Positions 50,054 to 60,798 of a stretch of 64,000 bases of DNA are shown piece by piece. The notes beneath the pieces are model-generated. The model had not been told where the DNA came from. It saw nothing but the letters and a program-made list of their open reading frames with translations, and searched no databases. A program made the translations under genes and the position numbers. Origin of the DNA: Rikenella microfusus (GTDB lineage Bacteria > Bacteroidota > Bacteroidia > Bacteroidales > Tenuifilaceae); NCBI GenBank assembly GCA_020722565.1, contig DYKO01000005.1, forward strand, positions 62,001 to 126,000. The letters are read 5' to 3'. Numbering within the stretch: the first letter of the stretch is position 1; every line of letters starts with the position of its first letter.

Positions 50054-51472
50054 ATGGAACAACAAAATGTGGGCACCTTACCCTACAAGGTAAAAGATAT
50101 CAACTTGGCCAAATGGGGAAGAAAAGAAATTGAAATAGCTGAAAAGGAGATGCCCGGATTAATGGCGCTCCGGAAAAAATATGGCCCTCAAAAACCCCTC
50201 AAAGGGGCGCGCATAACTGGTTCGCTACACATGACTATACAAACTGCAGTACTCATTGAAACCCTTATAGAACTTGGAGCTCAAGTTCGTTGGGCCAGTT
50301 GCAATATTTTTTCCACACAGGATCACGCAGCAGCTGCCATTGCCGCTGCGGGTATTCCGGTTTTTGCCTGGAAGGGCGAAACCATTGAAGAGTACTGGTG
50401 GTGTACTGCTCAAGCCCTATCGTTCCCCGATGGGAAAGGGCCCAATTTGGTAGTTGACGATGGTGGCGATGCCACCCTTCTCATTCACTGGGGCTATAAA
50501 GCCGAGAACGATCCATCCTTCCTGAACAGAAAAACTTCATCACACGAGGAAGAAGTCATTCTTAATATGCTACAAGATATTCTAAAACAGGAACCCAACA
50601 AATGGCATAACCTGGTTAAGGAATGGAAAGGTGTTTCGGAGGAAACCACTACCGGCGTTCATCGCCTTTACCAAATGTTGGAACGAGGCGATTTGCTTGT
50701 ACCTGCAATTAACGTAAACGATTCAGTAACCAAAAGTAAGTTCGATAATCTTTACGGCTGTCGCGAATCGCTTGCCGATGGCATTAAACGCGCCACCGAT
50801 GTGATGATAGCAGGTAAAGTGGTTGTGGTTTGCGGTTATGGCGATGTAGGCAAGGGTTGCGCCAAGAGCATGCGCTCCTATGGGGCCCGTGTTATAGTAA
50901 CCGAAATCGATCCCATTTGTGCTCTTCAGGCTGCAATGGAAGGTTACGAAGTTAAAACTGTTGAGGATGCACTTAACGAGGGAAACATTTTTGTGACCGC
51001 AACTGGCAACCGCGATGTTATAACACTGGAACACATGCAGCGCATGAAGGATCAAGCCATTGTGTGCAACATCGGCCACTTCGATAATGAAATTCAAATG
51101 GACAGGCTAAATGCCCAAAACGATCTCAAACGGGTAACCGTTAAACCACAGGTTGATCAATACTATTTCCCCGATGGCCATTCCATTTTCATTCTGGCCG
51201 AAGGACGCCTGGTAAATTTGGGTTGCGCCACCGGCCACCCCAGCTTTGTTATGAGCAACAGCTTTACCAATCAAACCTTGGCACAATTGGAGCTTTGGAC
51301 CAAAGACCTCAAGGTTGATGTGTACCGTCTTCCTAAACACCTTGACGAAGAGGTTGCCCGACTGCACTTAGAACAAATTGGAGTAAAGCTAACCAAACTC
51401 ACACAAAAACAGGCCGATTACATTGGTGTTAAACCCGAAGGTCCTTACAAACCAGAACACTATCGCTACTAA
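50054..51472 (+). CDS. ahcY: Adenosylhomocysteinase
   Basis: [69 protein letters not shown]-terminus. Confidence 0.98.
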   Translation: MEQQNVGTLPYKVKDINLAKWGRKEIEIAEKEMPGLMALRKKYGPQKPLKGARITGSLHMTIQTAVLIETLIELGAQVRWASCNIFSTQDHAAAAIAAAGIPVFAWKGETIEEYWWCTAQALSFPDGKGPNLVVDDGGDATLLIHWGYKAENDPSFLNRKTSSHEEEVILNMLQDILKQEPNKWHNLVKEWKGVSEETTTGVHRLYQMLERGDLLVPAINVNDSVTKSKFDNLYGCRESLADGIKRATDVMIAGKVVVVCGYGDVGKGCAKSMRSYGARVIVTEIDPICALQAAMEGYEVKTVEDALNEGNIFVTATGNRDVITLEHMQRMKDQAIVCNIGHFDNEIQMDRLNAQNDLKRVTVKPQVDQYYFPDGHSIFILAEGRLVNLGCATGHPSFVMSNSFTNQTLAQLELWTKDLKVDVYRLPKHLDEEVARLHLEQIGVKLTKLTQKQADYIGVKPEGPYKPEHYRY

Positions 51473-51481
51473 TACAACAAT

Positions 51482-51510
51482 AACTGCCGGTAAAACCCCG
51501 GCAGTTTTTA
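51482..51510. terminator. Intrinsic terminator between convergent ahcY and queG
   Basis: AACTGCCGG-TAAAACC-CCGGCAGTTTTTA. Confidence 0.78.
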
Positions 51511-52428
51511 CTTTCTATCGGTTAAAAGGCTCGCCAGCATTTTAACACGTTCATAACCCGCTCGGGGAACAGGTGTTAAGCCAAACCACTCATTAAACTC
51601 TTCCTCGTTCATCTCGGCTAGCCTTGATGAATCAAGGCTTAACAAATGCTCCAACAGTTGCTCTCCATCTTCCACAAGTTTTGCCTTTTTGTTCCAGGGG
51701 CAAACCTCCTGACATATATCACAGCCAAAGCACCATCCCTGCAGCCTCGATGTCTCATCCTGATTGAGTTTATCCTTCTTTTCAATGGTAAGGTATGATA
51801 TGCACTTGCGTGCATCAATTACACCTGGTGAAACAATAGCTCTGGTAGGACAGGCATCTATGCATCGGGTACAACTGCCGCAACGGTTACGCTCATCCAC
51901 TTCCGATATTTCTATATCTATATCAACAATTAATTCCCCTATAAAAACAAACGAACCCAAATCCCTATTTATTAAGCACGAGTTTTTGCCAATCCAACCC
52001 AACCCCGCTCTTTGCGCCCACTCACGCTCCATTACCGGTGCAGAATCAACAAATGCGCGTCCCTTCACATCGGGATACCGCTCTCTTATAATTTCCAGCA
52101 TTTTCCATAATCGCTTTTTCATTAGCACATGATAATCGACCCGGGTTGCATAACGTGCAATACGTGGAATTTTTGTATTTAGTGGCATATCTCCGGTATT
52201 ATATGAGAGCAAAACACTGATAACCGATTTTGCACCTGCTACCAGTGCGGCCGGATTTAGCCTAAGTTCCAAATTACGAGCCATATATTTCATTGTGGCA
52301 TGATTCCCATTGCTAAGCCACTGGGTATAGAAATTTTCAAGATTCGCCAACCTTTCAACGCTACTCACCCCACAGGCTTGAAAACCCACATCGTTTGCAA
52401 TTCTCTTTATTTCAACTATTGATAACAT
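51508..52428 (-). CDS. queG: Epoxyqueuosine reductase
   Basis: DSAPVMEREWAQRAGLGWIGKNSCLI; two ferredoxin-like clusters RCGSCTRCIDACPTRAI and CFGCDICQEVCPWNKKA. Confidence 0.95.
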   Translation of the reverse strand: MLSIVEIKRIANDVGFQACGVSSVERLANLENFYTQWLSNGNHATMKYMARNLELRLNPAALVAGAKSVISVLLSYNTGDMPLNTKIPRIARYATRVDYHVLMKKRLWKMLEIIRERYPDVKGRAFVDSAPVMEREWAQRAGLGWIGKNSCLINRDLGSFVFIGELIVDIDIEISEVDERNRCGSCTRCIDACPTRAIVSPGVIDARKCISYLTIEKKDKLNQDETSRLQGWCFGCDICQEVCPWNKKAKLVEDGEQLLEHLLSLDSSRLAEMNEEEFNEWFGLTPVPRAGYERVKMLASLLTDRK

Positions 52429-52512
52429 CTACCTTGATTTCGGGCAACAATAAACTCATCAATTTAAGCCGAAATATAGCTTTTTTCACTAACTTGGGCA
52501 CAAACGTTTTTT

Positions 52513-52737
52513 ATGATTACATTTGAAATTGAAGACGATTTCATTAAACTCGACCAGCTACTTAAGGCGTGTCGGATAGCCAATTCCGGGGGCGAAGCCC
52601 ATCAAATGGTTGATAATGGAATGGTAATGCTAAACGGCCAGGTTGAAACCCGTAGGCGGGCCAAAATCAAAGGCGGCGATACAATTCAGGTTGAAAATAT
52701 AATTATTCAAATTATCCAAAAACAATCGAACCCATGA
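52513..52737 (+). CDS. S4-domain RNA-binding protein (YbcJ-like)
   Basis: IKLDQLLKACRIANSGGEAHQMVDNGMVMLNGQVETRRRAKIKGGDTIQVE. Confidence 0.88.
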   Translation: MITFEIEDDFIKLDQLLKACRIANSGGEAHQMVDNGMVMLNGQVETRRRAKIKGGDTIQVENIIIQIIQKQSNP

Positions 52738-53657
52738 AAACTTTAAGAATATGTTTTTTTCTGGCATTGCTAATAGCTACTGCTGGATGTACTAAAAAGA
52801 ACTCGCTTAACAGCGAGCTGCAAAAAAGCAGTCATATGGATTATCGAACCGAAGAGGCATCTACTGTTAATGACATTGCTTCGGCAGGAAGTAGCAGTTC
52901 GGCAAACGTATCTGCAACAAACGTTGTTGAACCCAAAATAATACGCACAGCCAGCCTCAGTATTGAGGTGAACGACTACCAATTAGCCCGAGCAAAAATC
53001 GATTCAATTATTACCCTAAACAAGGGATACATTGTAAGCGAATCGTTTCAGGAAACCGACACCCAAAAAGGTAATAGCATCTCCATCAGGGTGCCCTCCC
53101 AGAACTTCGACAACCTGCTCAAAAATCTTGCAGAAAGTGCAAAGCGGGTCGATTACCAAAACATTTACGCTCAGGATGTAACCGAAGAATACATTGATGT
53201 TAAAACCCGCCTGAACAACAAGTTGCAGCTTGAGAAAACCTACCTGAGCCTTCTACGAAAGGCCCAAAACATGGACGACATACTCAAGATTGAAAATAAG
53301 CTCGCCGAAATTCGATCCGAAATTGAATCGGAGCAGGGCCGGCTAAATTACATTGACCATCAGGTTAACCTTAGCCTTATATCGCTCTACGTTTATCAAA
53401 AAATCGATTACAAGTTTATTCCCAAGCAGCTGCCAGGTTTTTGGCAGAGAATTAAGGAGGGATTCCACTGGGGCTGGCGCGGGCTACTCTGGTTTGCCAT
53501 TCTACTGGTGAAGCTATGGCCGCTCTGGTTACTTTCTACAATTGCTATCATCTCCTATAAAAAAATAAAAAGTTGGCTGAAGAATCGTAAGAAAAAAGAG
53601 AAAAAGGAAAAGAAACAGCAAAAAAAGAATAAGGAAACAGATGGATTACAACAGTGA
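52734..53657 (+). CDS. DUF4349-type membrane lipoprotein
   Basis: Lipobox ATAGCTK; IIRTASLSIEVNDYQLARAKIDSIITLNKGYIVSESFQE; coiled coil and C-terminal TM; Lys-rich tail. Confidence 0.85.
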   Translation: MKTLRICFFLALLIATAGCTKKNSLNSELQKSSHMDYRTEEASTVNDIASAGSSSSANVSATNVVEPKIIRTASLSIEVNDYQLARAKIDSIITLNKGYIVSESFQETDTQKGNSISIRVPSQNFDNLLKNLAESAKRVDYQNIYAQDVTEEYIDVKTRLNNKLQLEKTYLSLLRKAQNMDDILKIENKLAEIRSEIESEQGRLNYIDHQVNLSLISLYVYQKIDYKFIPKQLPGFWQRIKEGFHWGWRGLLWFAILLVKLWPLWLLSTIAIISYKKIKSWLKNRKKKEKKEKKQQKKNKETDGLQQ

Positions 53658-53738
53658 TAACGTCATTTTTAAAAATTTAAAATTTTCAAAATACCACTTC
53701 TCGCCAACAGAAAGTTTTTAATAGGCACAAATAAAAAC

Positions 53739-53769
53739 AAAAGGGACCTTCATTTTTGAAAGTCCCTTT
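53739..53769. terminator. Hairpin terminator candidate between DUF4349 gene and tRNA
   Basis: AAAAGGGAC-cttcatttttgaaa-GTCCCTTTC with A/T-rich flanks. Confidence 0.6.
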
Positions 53770-53777
53770 CCATTTTG

Positions 53778-53851
53778 TAGCGAGAGCCGGGATTGAACCG
53801 GCGACCTCATGATTATGAATCATGCGCTCTAACCAACTGAGCTACCTCGCC
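53778..53851 (-). tRNA. tRNA-Met (anticodon CAT; Ile2 with modified CAT not excluded)
   Basis: Minus strand GGCGAGGTAGCTCAGTTGGTTAGAGCGCATGATTCATAATCATGAGGTCGCCGGTTCAATCCCGGCTCTCGCTA folds as a cloverleaf; anticodon loop TTCATAA. Confidence 0.93.
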
Positions 53852-54093
53852 ATTCCTTTTACAACTGCCAATTCAATCGCTAACGCGCTTCTGTAATAAA
53901 TCGTCCAAAACTTTTAGCGGTGCAAAAATAGTATTTTTTTCATTACCCCAAAAAAAGTTTAGAGCTACACCGCTAAAACTTTTTTTATTCCATCATAGGA
54001 TATCAACATAACCTGTTGATAAATAGTTGATTTTGCATGGCATTTTTTTTTGCTAAAGATTCTATATTGCATAAGGAACAAAATATTTGCTGT

Positions 54094-54501
54094 ATGGGTA
54101 AGGTGAAAAAAGTTGAAAAACAGATAGAACTAGAGTTTCAGATTAACACATCGCCTAGGATTCTGTTTCAGCGATTAAGCACGCCTCATGGCCTATCGGA
54201 ATGGTTTGCCAGCAACGTAAACCTATCGGGGAATATTTTCACCTTTATATGGGATGATGATGTTAAAAAGGCAGTAATGGTTGAAAAGAAAGAAAACAAG
54301 TATGTTCGTTTTCGCTGGCTTAATGGACATTCCGAAAACCAAACCGAAAAGCACTTTGCATTTAAACTTGATAGAGATGAGCTTACGGGCGATATTTCGC
54401 TAAAAGTTATGGAAGATGTTGGCGACGATGATAATCTCGACGAAGTAATTTCACTGTGGAACTACCAGATTAAAGAACTTAAAAGGCTCATCGGAGCTTA
54501 G
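54094..54501 (+). CDS. START-like domain protein (SRPBCC/AHSA1-like; start probably MGKVKKVEKQ)
   Basis: ELEFQINTSPRILFQRLSTPHGLSEWFASNVNLSGNIFTFIWDD...YVRFRWL. Confidence 0.82.
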   Translation: MGKVKKVEKQIELEFQINTSPRILFQRLSTPHGLSEWFASNVNLSGNIFTFIWDDDVKKAVMVEKKENKYVRFRWLNGHSENQTEKHFAFKLDRDELTGDISLKVMEDVGDDDNLDEVISLWNYQIKELKRLIGA

Positions 54502-54633
54502 CTACTCCATTTTACTCAATAAAACAACCCACTAATTTTTTTATAGCCTATTGGTTTGGCTATAACATTACATTTTGCGTCAATTTATTTGATGAAAAAC
54601 ATTACTTTTGCGTAACTAATTAAGACTGCTATT

Positions 54634-56109
54634 GTGAAAACACTCCATCGGTTTATACTAAAGTCCTACCTTGGGCCACTGGTAATGACCTTTTTTATTA
54701 CCATGTTCGTTTTGCTAATGCAGTTCCTTTGGAAATATATCGACGATTTAGTTGGTAAGGGATTGAGCTGGGATGTTATAGCCGAGTTGCTGCTTTATGC
54801 AGCGGCAGGCTTAGTTCCTTTAGCCCTACCACTGTCTACACTGCTGGCCTCACTCATGACCATGGGCAACCTGGGTGAAAACAATGAGCTTCTGGCCATG
54901 AAATCGGCAGGCATATCCTTGCCCCGTATTCTTACCCCTCTTGTTTTTGTTACCATTTTAATTAGTATTGGTGCTTTTTTCTTTTCAAATAATGTTCTTC
55001 CGTACACCAATTTGAAAATATCAACCCTATTATACTCAGTAAAGCAACAAAAACCGGAACTGGTTATAAAGGAAGGTGTCTTTACCAACCTAATAGAGGG
55101 CTACAGCATTAAGGTTGCCGATAAGGATCCCAAAACCGGGTTAATGAGGCGAATTCTTATTTACGATCATAGCAAAGACGAAAGCAATACCACTGTTACC
55201 TATGCTGATTCAGGGTATATGAAACCCACTAGTGATCAGAAATTTCTGGTGGCCACTCTATACAACGGGAATTCATACAAAGAAGTAACCGATAACAAGA
55301 ATCAAAAACGTACCCAACGCAATAAATTTCCTGCACAGAAACAGTACTTCGAAAAGCAGGTTATTATCTTTGAACTAAAGGGTTTTGGGCTGCAACGTGC
55401 CGATGAAAGTTTCTTTAAGGATAGCTATCAAACCTTTAATATTAGCCAATTAGCAAAAACTAAGGATTCGCTATCGCAAGCCTTTAACGAACAGCTGCGT
55501 TCTTTTTCTCAGAATGTGGTTCGAAACAGCATCTTCCGCAACCCATACTGGGGCAGGCGCCCTGTAAACCACGCTAAAACAAAACTCAACCCCGATTCGC
55601 TGTTTAATTCGCTAACCCCTTCAGAAAAGGAAATGGTGCTCGATCGAGCCATTGAGAATGCCCGTATCACCAAAAGCTACATCTCATCGTCAAAGGATGA
55701 ATTCTTCTATAAACAGAAATACATTAATCGCCACATAATAGAGTGGAACCGCAAATTTACCCTTTCGTTTGCATGCTTTGTTTTCTTTTTCATTGGTGCA
55801 CCACTTGGAGCCATAATCCGAAAAGGTGGGCTGGGCACTCCTGTTGTAATTTCAGTACTGTTCTTCATAATCTACTATATAATCAACATAACCGGTGAAA
55901 AATTTGCCCGCGAGGTAATCTGGAATCCTACACTGGGAATGTGGATTTCATCATTTATTCTTTTACCTTTAGGCATTTTCCTGTCATACAAAGCAACTAC
56001 CGATTCTGTAATATTGAATGCAGACTTTTACATCGAACAGGTAAAGAAATTATTTAGAATTAAAGAGTTGTTTAAAAATTTAGCGGCAAAGCAAAGGAAA
56101 GAGAATTAA
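54634..56109 (+). CDS. LptF/LptG (YjgP/YjgQ) family LPS export permease
   Basis: HRFILKSYLGPLVMTFFITMFVLLMQFLWKYIDDLVGKG; LPLSTLLASLMTMGNLGENNELLAMKSAGISLPRIL; FFIGAPLGAIIRKGGLG. Confidence 0.94.
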   Translation: MKTLHRFILKSYLGPLVMTFFITMFVLLMQFLWKYIDDLVGKGLSWDVIAELLLYAAAGLVPLALPLSTLLASLMTMGNLGENNELLAMKSAGISLPRILTPLVFVTILISIGAFFFSNNVLPYTNLKISTLLYSVKQQKPELVIKEGVFTNLIEGYSIKVADKDPKTGLMRRILIYDHSKDESNTTVTYADSGYMKPTSDQKFLVATLYNGNSYKEVTDNKNQKRTQRNKFPAQKQYFEKQVIIFELKGFGLQRADESFFKDSYQTFNISQLAKTKDSLSQAFNEQLRSFSQNVVRNSIFRNPYWGRRPVNHAKTKLNPDSLFNSLTPSEKEMVLDRAIENARITKSYISSSKDEFFYKQKYINRHIIEWNRKFTLSFACFVFFFIGAPLGAIIRKGGLGTPVVISVLFFIIYYIINITGEKFAREVIWNPTLGMWISSFILLPLGIFLSYKATTDSVILNADFYIEQVKKLFRIKELFKNLAAKQRKEN

Positions 56110-56116
56110 GAAACAT

Positions 56117-57325
56117 ATGGATATTCTCATTATTTCCCACAAACCCCCTTCCCCTCCTGTTGATGGAGGAACGCTTGCAACACTAAACATGTGTCTAGGG
56201 TTAGCTAAAGCAGGCAACAGGGTAACCGTACTTACCCTAAGTACGCAAAAGCATCCCAGCTCGCTGGAAAGAATTCCGGACGAGATTAAAGCACTCATCA
56301 ACTTTGAATTTGTTCATACTAACATCCGCACCACAATTCTAGGGAACCTATTAAATTACATTTTTTCTCGAAGGCCTTACAATATTGAAAGGTACATAAC
56401 CATTAACTTCAAGCGGCTGATCCGAAAGGTTCTCTCCAATGAAAAATACGATATTGTTCAACTCGAAGGTCTTTACCTTTACCCCTATATCAAAACTATC
56501 CGTTCGTGCTATAAAGGAGTTATAGCACTTAGAACACATAACGTTGAGCATCATATATGGCAAAAACTCTCGGAAAATGAAAGTAACAAATTAAAAAGGA
56601 CCTATTTTCAGATACTTTCACACCGACAGGCACAGGTAGAATCAAAAATTTCAGATAAGGTTGATGTTCTTGTAGCCATAACTGAACCCGATAGGTTATG
56701 GTTTATTAATAACGGATTCAACAAGCCTTCAATTACCGTACCTGCAGGATATTTCCCCGAGGAGGTCCGTACCGAAATAGAACCGGTTGACTTTCCAGCG
56801 ATATGCTACATTGGTGCGCTCGACTGGCTCCCAAACATCGAGGGTCTGATTTGGTTTATCAACTGGGTTTGGCCAAGAATTCAGGCCGAAATACCTGAAA
56901 TAGAATTCCATATCGCCGGTAGAAATGCCTCTGCTGAATTAGCAGAACGACTAATGATGGAAAGAAACATCATTTTCCATGGACAAGTTGCAAGCTCATC
57001 TGCTTTTCTGAGCCGTTGCCCTATTATGGTTGTTCCTTTGCTTTCGGGAAGCGGAATACGAATAAAGATTGTAGAGGGCATGCACCTTCAACGGGCTATT
57101 GTTGCCACAAGTATGGCTGTTAAGGGCATCAATTTAGTTCATGGAGAACATATCCTGATTGCCGATACACCTGAAGAGTTTGCAAATGAGGTGTGCTCTT
57201 TAATTTTTGAACCCGATAAAGGTAAGCGCATATCGCAAAACGCCCAAAAAATGGCATTTCAGAATTACAATGCCATAAACCTAGCCCATAAACTGACTGA
57301 GTTTTACCAAAACATTTCCGGATGA
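56117..57325 (+). CDS. Glycosyltransferase family 4/1
   Basis: ISHKPPSPPVDGGTLATLNMCLGLAKAGNRVTVLTL; ALRTHNVEHHIW; VPLLSGSGIRIKIVEGMHLQRAIVAT. Confidence 0.9.
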   Translation: MDILIISHKPPSPPVDGGTLATLNMCLGLAKAGNRVTVLTLSTQKHPSSLERIPDEIKALINFEFVHTNIRTTILGNLLNYIFSRRPYNIERYITINFKRLIRKVLSNEKYDIVQLEGLYLYPYIKTIRSCYKGVIALRTHNVEHHIWQKLSENESNKLKRTYFQILSHRQAQVESKISDKVDVLVAITEPDRLWFINNGFNKPSITVPAGYFPEEVRTEIEPVDFPAICYIGALDWLPNIEGLIWFINWVWPRIQAEIPEIEFHIAGRNASAELAERLMMERNIIFHGQVASSSAFLSRCPIMVVPLLSGSGIRIKIVEGMHLQRAIVATSMAVKGINLVHGEHILIADTPEEFANEVCSLIFEPDKGKRISQNAQKMAFQNYNAINLAHKLTEFYQNISG

Positions 57326-58509
57326 TAGCCCAATTGCTATTCTGGACCTTGGCTTTTACTATATTCTACTCATACTTAATGTATGCTATTTTGCTTTGGC
57401 TCTATTGCAAAACCATCAAAAAAAATAAGTGGGCAAATGATAACTTTGATCCAAACAATTTACCCGAAGTAACAATTGTTGTTGCAGCCCACAATGAAGA
57501 AGCGTTTATAAACGCTAAAATTCTAAACACCCAGAACCTAATATATCCTGCCGAGAAAATTAAACAAATTTGGGTTGATGATGCCAGCACAGATAATACC
57601 CTAGCAATTCTTAAAACGTTCCCGGGTATTACCCTAATTACAAATTTAAATCGTATAGGAAAGGCTTTATCAATAAATAAGGCCATGACGCAGGTAAGCA
57701 GCCCTATAACCATTTTTACCGATGCCAACACCATGCTCACTCCATATTCAGTAATTGATTTGGTAAAACACTTTACAAACCCCAATGTAGGTTGTGTAGC
57801 TGGAAAAAAAAGGATACTATGGCAAAACTCTGATATTTTGGCTTCTAAGGGCGAGGGCATTTACTGGCAATACGAATCATTTACCAAACGTATGGAATCG
57901 TGTAGCGGAACAACGCTCTCAGGAACAGGCGAACTATACGCCATCCGTACTCATATATTTACACCACTAACTCCCAATACCATACTCGATGATTTTGAAA
58001 TTGCAGCTAATATAATTTTAAAAGAATACCAGGTTATATTCGAAGATAAAGCCATTGCCTCTGAAACCGGTTCTCTTACCACTGAAGATGAAATAAAACG
58101 TAAGGTTCGTATCGCCACTGGTTGCTTTCAGGTGCTGGCGCGCTACCCAATGTTGCTTAACCCTTTCAGAAATTTTGATGTGGCTTTTAAGTTTTATTCC
58201 CATAAAATTACTCGCTGGCTAATCGTTCCGCCATCCCTACTCTTTCTTATGCCCCTTTTAAACATCATCATCATTTTTCAATCTAAACCTCCCAGAATTT
58301 TCTACGTCTCCCTTTTGCTATTCATCACACTTTACCTTTTCACAACGCTTGGCTACCTCTTAAGGAATAAAAAGTGCATACCCTACTTCGTAACCCTCCC
58401 CTACTACGTTATGATGATGAATATATCAATGATTAAAGGCTTTCTGAAATACGTTAGTGGACAGCAAGGCGCCATATGGGAAAAGGCAAACCGAAAAGCT
58501 GATATTTAA
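57322..58509 (+). CDS. Membrane glycosyltransferase family 2
   Basis: TIVVAAHNEEAFINAKILNTQNL, IWVDDASTDNTLAIL, TIFTDANTMLTP; C-terminal TM helices; overlaps preceding gene by 4 nt. Confidence 0.91.
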   Translation: MIAQLLFWTLAFTIFYSYLMYAILLWLYCKTIKKNKWANDNFDPNNLPEVTIVVAAHNEEAFINAKILNTQNLIYPAEKIKQIWVDDASTDNTLAILKTFPGITLITNLNRIGKALSINKAMTQVSSPITIFTDANTMLTPYSVIDLVKHFTNPNVGCVAGKKRILWQNSDILASKGEGIYWQYESFTKRMESCSGTTLSGTGELYAIRTHIFTPLTPNTILDDFEIAANIILKEYQVIFEDKAIASETGSLTTEDEIKRKVRIATGCFQVLARYPMLLNPFRNFDVAFKFYSHKITRWLIVPPSLLFLMPLLNIIIIFQSKPPRIFYVSLLLFITLYLFTTLGYLLRNKKCIPYFVTLPYYVMMMNISMIKGFLKYVSGQQGAIWEKANRKADI

Positions 58510-58534
58510 CATGAAATATATGAACTCAAAATAC

Positions 58535-58542
58535 TAATTTTG
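58535..58542 (+). promoter_or_regulatory. Candidate -7 element for ribBA
   Basis: TAATTTTG, 31 nt before ATG 58574. Confidence 0.4.
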
Positions 58543-58573
58543 TGCCGTAAATCTTTAAAAATTTCAGCAGCAA

Positions 58574-59818
58574 ATGAAAAACAACGAAGAAATTATTAGG
58601 CTTAACACCATTGAAGAAGCAATAGAAGAACTTCGTAACGGCAAGGTGATAATTGTTGTTGATGATGAGGACCGAGAGAACGAGGGCGATTTCATTGCTG
58701 CTGCTGAACTGGTAACTCCAGAGATCATAAACTTTATGGCTAAGTATGGCCGTGGCTTAATATGTGCCTCGTTACCCGAAAAAAGATGCGATGAACTGGA
58801 TCTGGAGCCAATGGTTGGCCACAATACTGCGCTTCATCATACGGCATTCACGGTATCAGTTGATTTAATTGGACACGGCTGCACAACCGGCATTTCCTCA
58901 TCCGATAGGGCCAAAACCATTAAGGCACTGGTTGACCCTAAAACCAAACCTGATGATTTGGGTCGACCGGGACACATATTCCCCCTACGGGCAAAGGAAA
59001 AAGGTGTACTACGTCGCCCCGGTCACACTGAAGCTGCCATTGATCTAACCCGATTGGCTGGGCTAACCCCGGGTGGCGTTTTGGTAGAAATTATGAACGA
59101 CGATGGCACCATGGCTCGTATGCTACAACTAATAGAAATAGCCAAAAAGTTCAATCTAAAAATTATTACAATTAAGGATTTAATAAGCTATCTCCTGCGT
59201 TTCGAAAGCATTGTTGAAAAAGGGGTAAAGGTAAAACTGCCCACTGAGTACGGCAATTTCTCTTTGATACCTTTCCTTCAGAAATCTAACGGACTGGAAC
59301 ATGTGGCGCTTATTAAGGGCAAATGGGAACCCGATGAACCCATTCTTGTAAGGGTTCACTCATCCTGTGTTACTGGCGATATTTTTGGTTCCTACCGCTG
59401 CGATTGCGGGCCTCAGCTCCATGAAGCCATGCGAATGATTGATAATGCCGGTAAAGGAGTACTGGTTTACCTAAATCAGGAAGGACGAGGAATTGGGTTA
59501 TTTAACAAGATACACGCATACAAACTTCAGGAGGAGGGTTTCGACACTGTAGATGCCAACATTGAACTGGGCTTTCAACCCGATGAACGTGATTATGGCG
59601 TTGGTGCAAGCATTCTCAGAGAGGTTGGTATAAAAAACATGAGGCTAATAACCAATAACCCCAAGAAAATGATAGGCTTGGAGGGTTACGGACTCCATGT
59701 GGTTGAAAATGTTCCTCTGGTTATTCCCCCAAATCCCTTCAATTTGCAATACCTGAAAACCAAGCACGAGCGAATGGGTCATATCAATCTTTTTGCTTCA
59801 CCCAAAAAGGAATCCTAA
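58574..59818 (+). CDS. ribBA: Bifunctional 3,4-dihydroxy-2-butanone 4-phosphate synthase / GTP cyclohydrolase II
   Basis: [57 protein letters not shown]. Confidence 0.97.
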   Translation: MKNNEEIIRLNTIEEAIEELRNGKVIIVVDDEDRENEGDFIAAAELVTPEIINFMAKYGRGLICASLPEKRCDELDLEPMVGHNTALHHTAFTVSVDLIGHGCTTGISSSDRAKTIKALVDPKTKPDDLGRPGHIFPLRAKEKGVLRRPGHTEAAIDLTRLAGLTPGGVLVEIMNDDGTMARMLQLIEIAKKFNLKIITIKDLISYLLRFESIVEKGVKVKLPTEYGNFSLIPFLQKSNGLEHVALIKGKWEPDEPILVRVHSSCVTGDIFGSYRCDCGPQLHEAMRMIDNAGKGVLVYLNQEGRGIGLFNKIHAYKLQEEGFDTVDANIELGFQPDERDYGVGASILREVGIKNMRLITNNPKKMIGLEGYGLHVVENVPLVIPPNPFNLQYLKTKHERMGHINLFASPKKES

Positions 59819-60798
59819 TGTCGAGCAACTCATCGCCCCATATTATTTATATGGGCACGCCCGAATTTGCCGTTGAACCACTAAGGGCAATTCTTGCTGC
59901 AGGGTACAACGTGGTTGCTGTTGTAACCGTACCCGACAAACCAGCAGGTCGTGGATTAAAAATTCAGCAATCGCCGGTTAAAAAGTTTGCCAACCAAATG
60001 GGAATTCCAGTTTTACAACCATCAAAACTTAAAGACCCCAAGTTTATTGATACCCTAAAATCCTTAAAACCTGATGTTGCCGTAATTGTAGCTTTCCGAA
60101 TGCTACCCGCTGAAGTTTGGAGGCTTCCCAAAAAAGGAACATTCAACCTACACGCATCATTACTCCCTCAATACAGGGGGGCAGCCCCAATAAACTGGGC
60201 CATAATTAACGGAGAAACCGAAACCGGATTAACCACATTTCTGCTCGACCACCAAATTGACACCGGGCATATTCTTTTGCAAAAAAGAATCCCCATTGGA
60301 GAAACTGAAATAGCCGGTGAACTTCACGATAAAATGATGCTTGAAGGAGCACAACTGGTAACAGAAACTATCAATTTACTCTGGAAAGGCAATTATAACG
60401 CAATACCACAGGAACAAATACCACTTCAGGGGAAAATTAAACCAGCCCCAAAAATTTTCAAGGAAACCTGCCGCATTAGCTGGAAGGAGCCCGTCATAAA
60501 GGTTTACAATCTCATTCGAGGGCTAAGCCCCCATCCAGCAGCGTGGTGCGAACTCAAAATTCGTCGAAATTCAGAAGAGTCCGATATCATTCTTAAAATA
60601 ATCCGCGCCGAAATAGTTAAATCTAATTTAGCATCAAAACCAGGCGAGATTGCTACTAATGGTAAAACCTATCTGCATGTAAGTTGTGCCGATGGTTGGC
60701 TTAGCTTACACTCCATACATCAGGCAGGGAAAAAGGTCATGCAGATTGATGAGTTTCTGCGAGGCCTTCAAAACATTGAAATAGTTAAAATGCTATAG
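59818..60798 (+). CDS. fmt: Methionyl-tRNA formyltransferase
   Basis: IIYMGTPEFAVEPLRAI, VPDKPAGRGLKIQQSPVKKFA, NLHASLLPQYRGAAPINWAIINGETETG. Confidence 0.97.
   Translation: MSSNSSPHIIYMGTPEFAVEPLRAILAAGYNVVAVVTVPDKPAGRGLKIQQSPVKKFANQMGIPVLQPSKLKDPKFIDTLKSLKPDVAVIVAFRMLPAEVWRLPKKGTFNLHASLLPQYRGAAPINWAIINGETETGLTTFLLDHQIDTGHILLQKRIPIGETEIAGELHDKMMLEGAQLVTETINLLWKGNYNAIPQEQIPLQGKIKPAPKIFKETCRISWKEPVIKVYNLIRGLSPHPAAWCELKIRRNSEESDIILKIIRAEIVKSNLASKPGEIATNGKTYLHVSCADGWLSLHSIHQAGKKVMQIDEFLRGLQNIEIVKML

Noticed and set aside
50054-51472. Insertion in AhcY ([24 protein letters not shown]...) as an unusual feature
   Set aside because: An insertion of this type is common in bacterial and plant adenosylhomocysteinases.
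58510-58573. FMN riboswitch upstream of ribBA
   Set aside because: The gap is only about 64 nt and lacks the conserved RFN core (e.g. AGGGAYR...GTGAAATTCC); a simple TAATTTTG promoter fits better.
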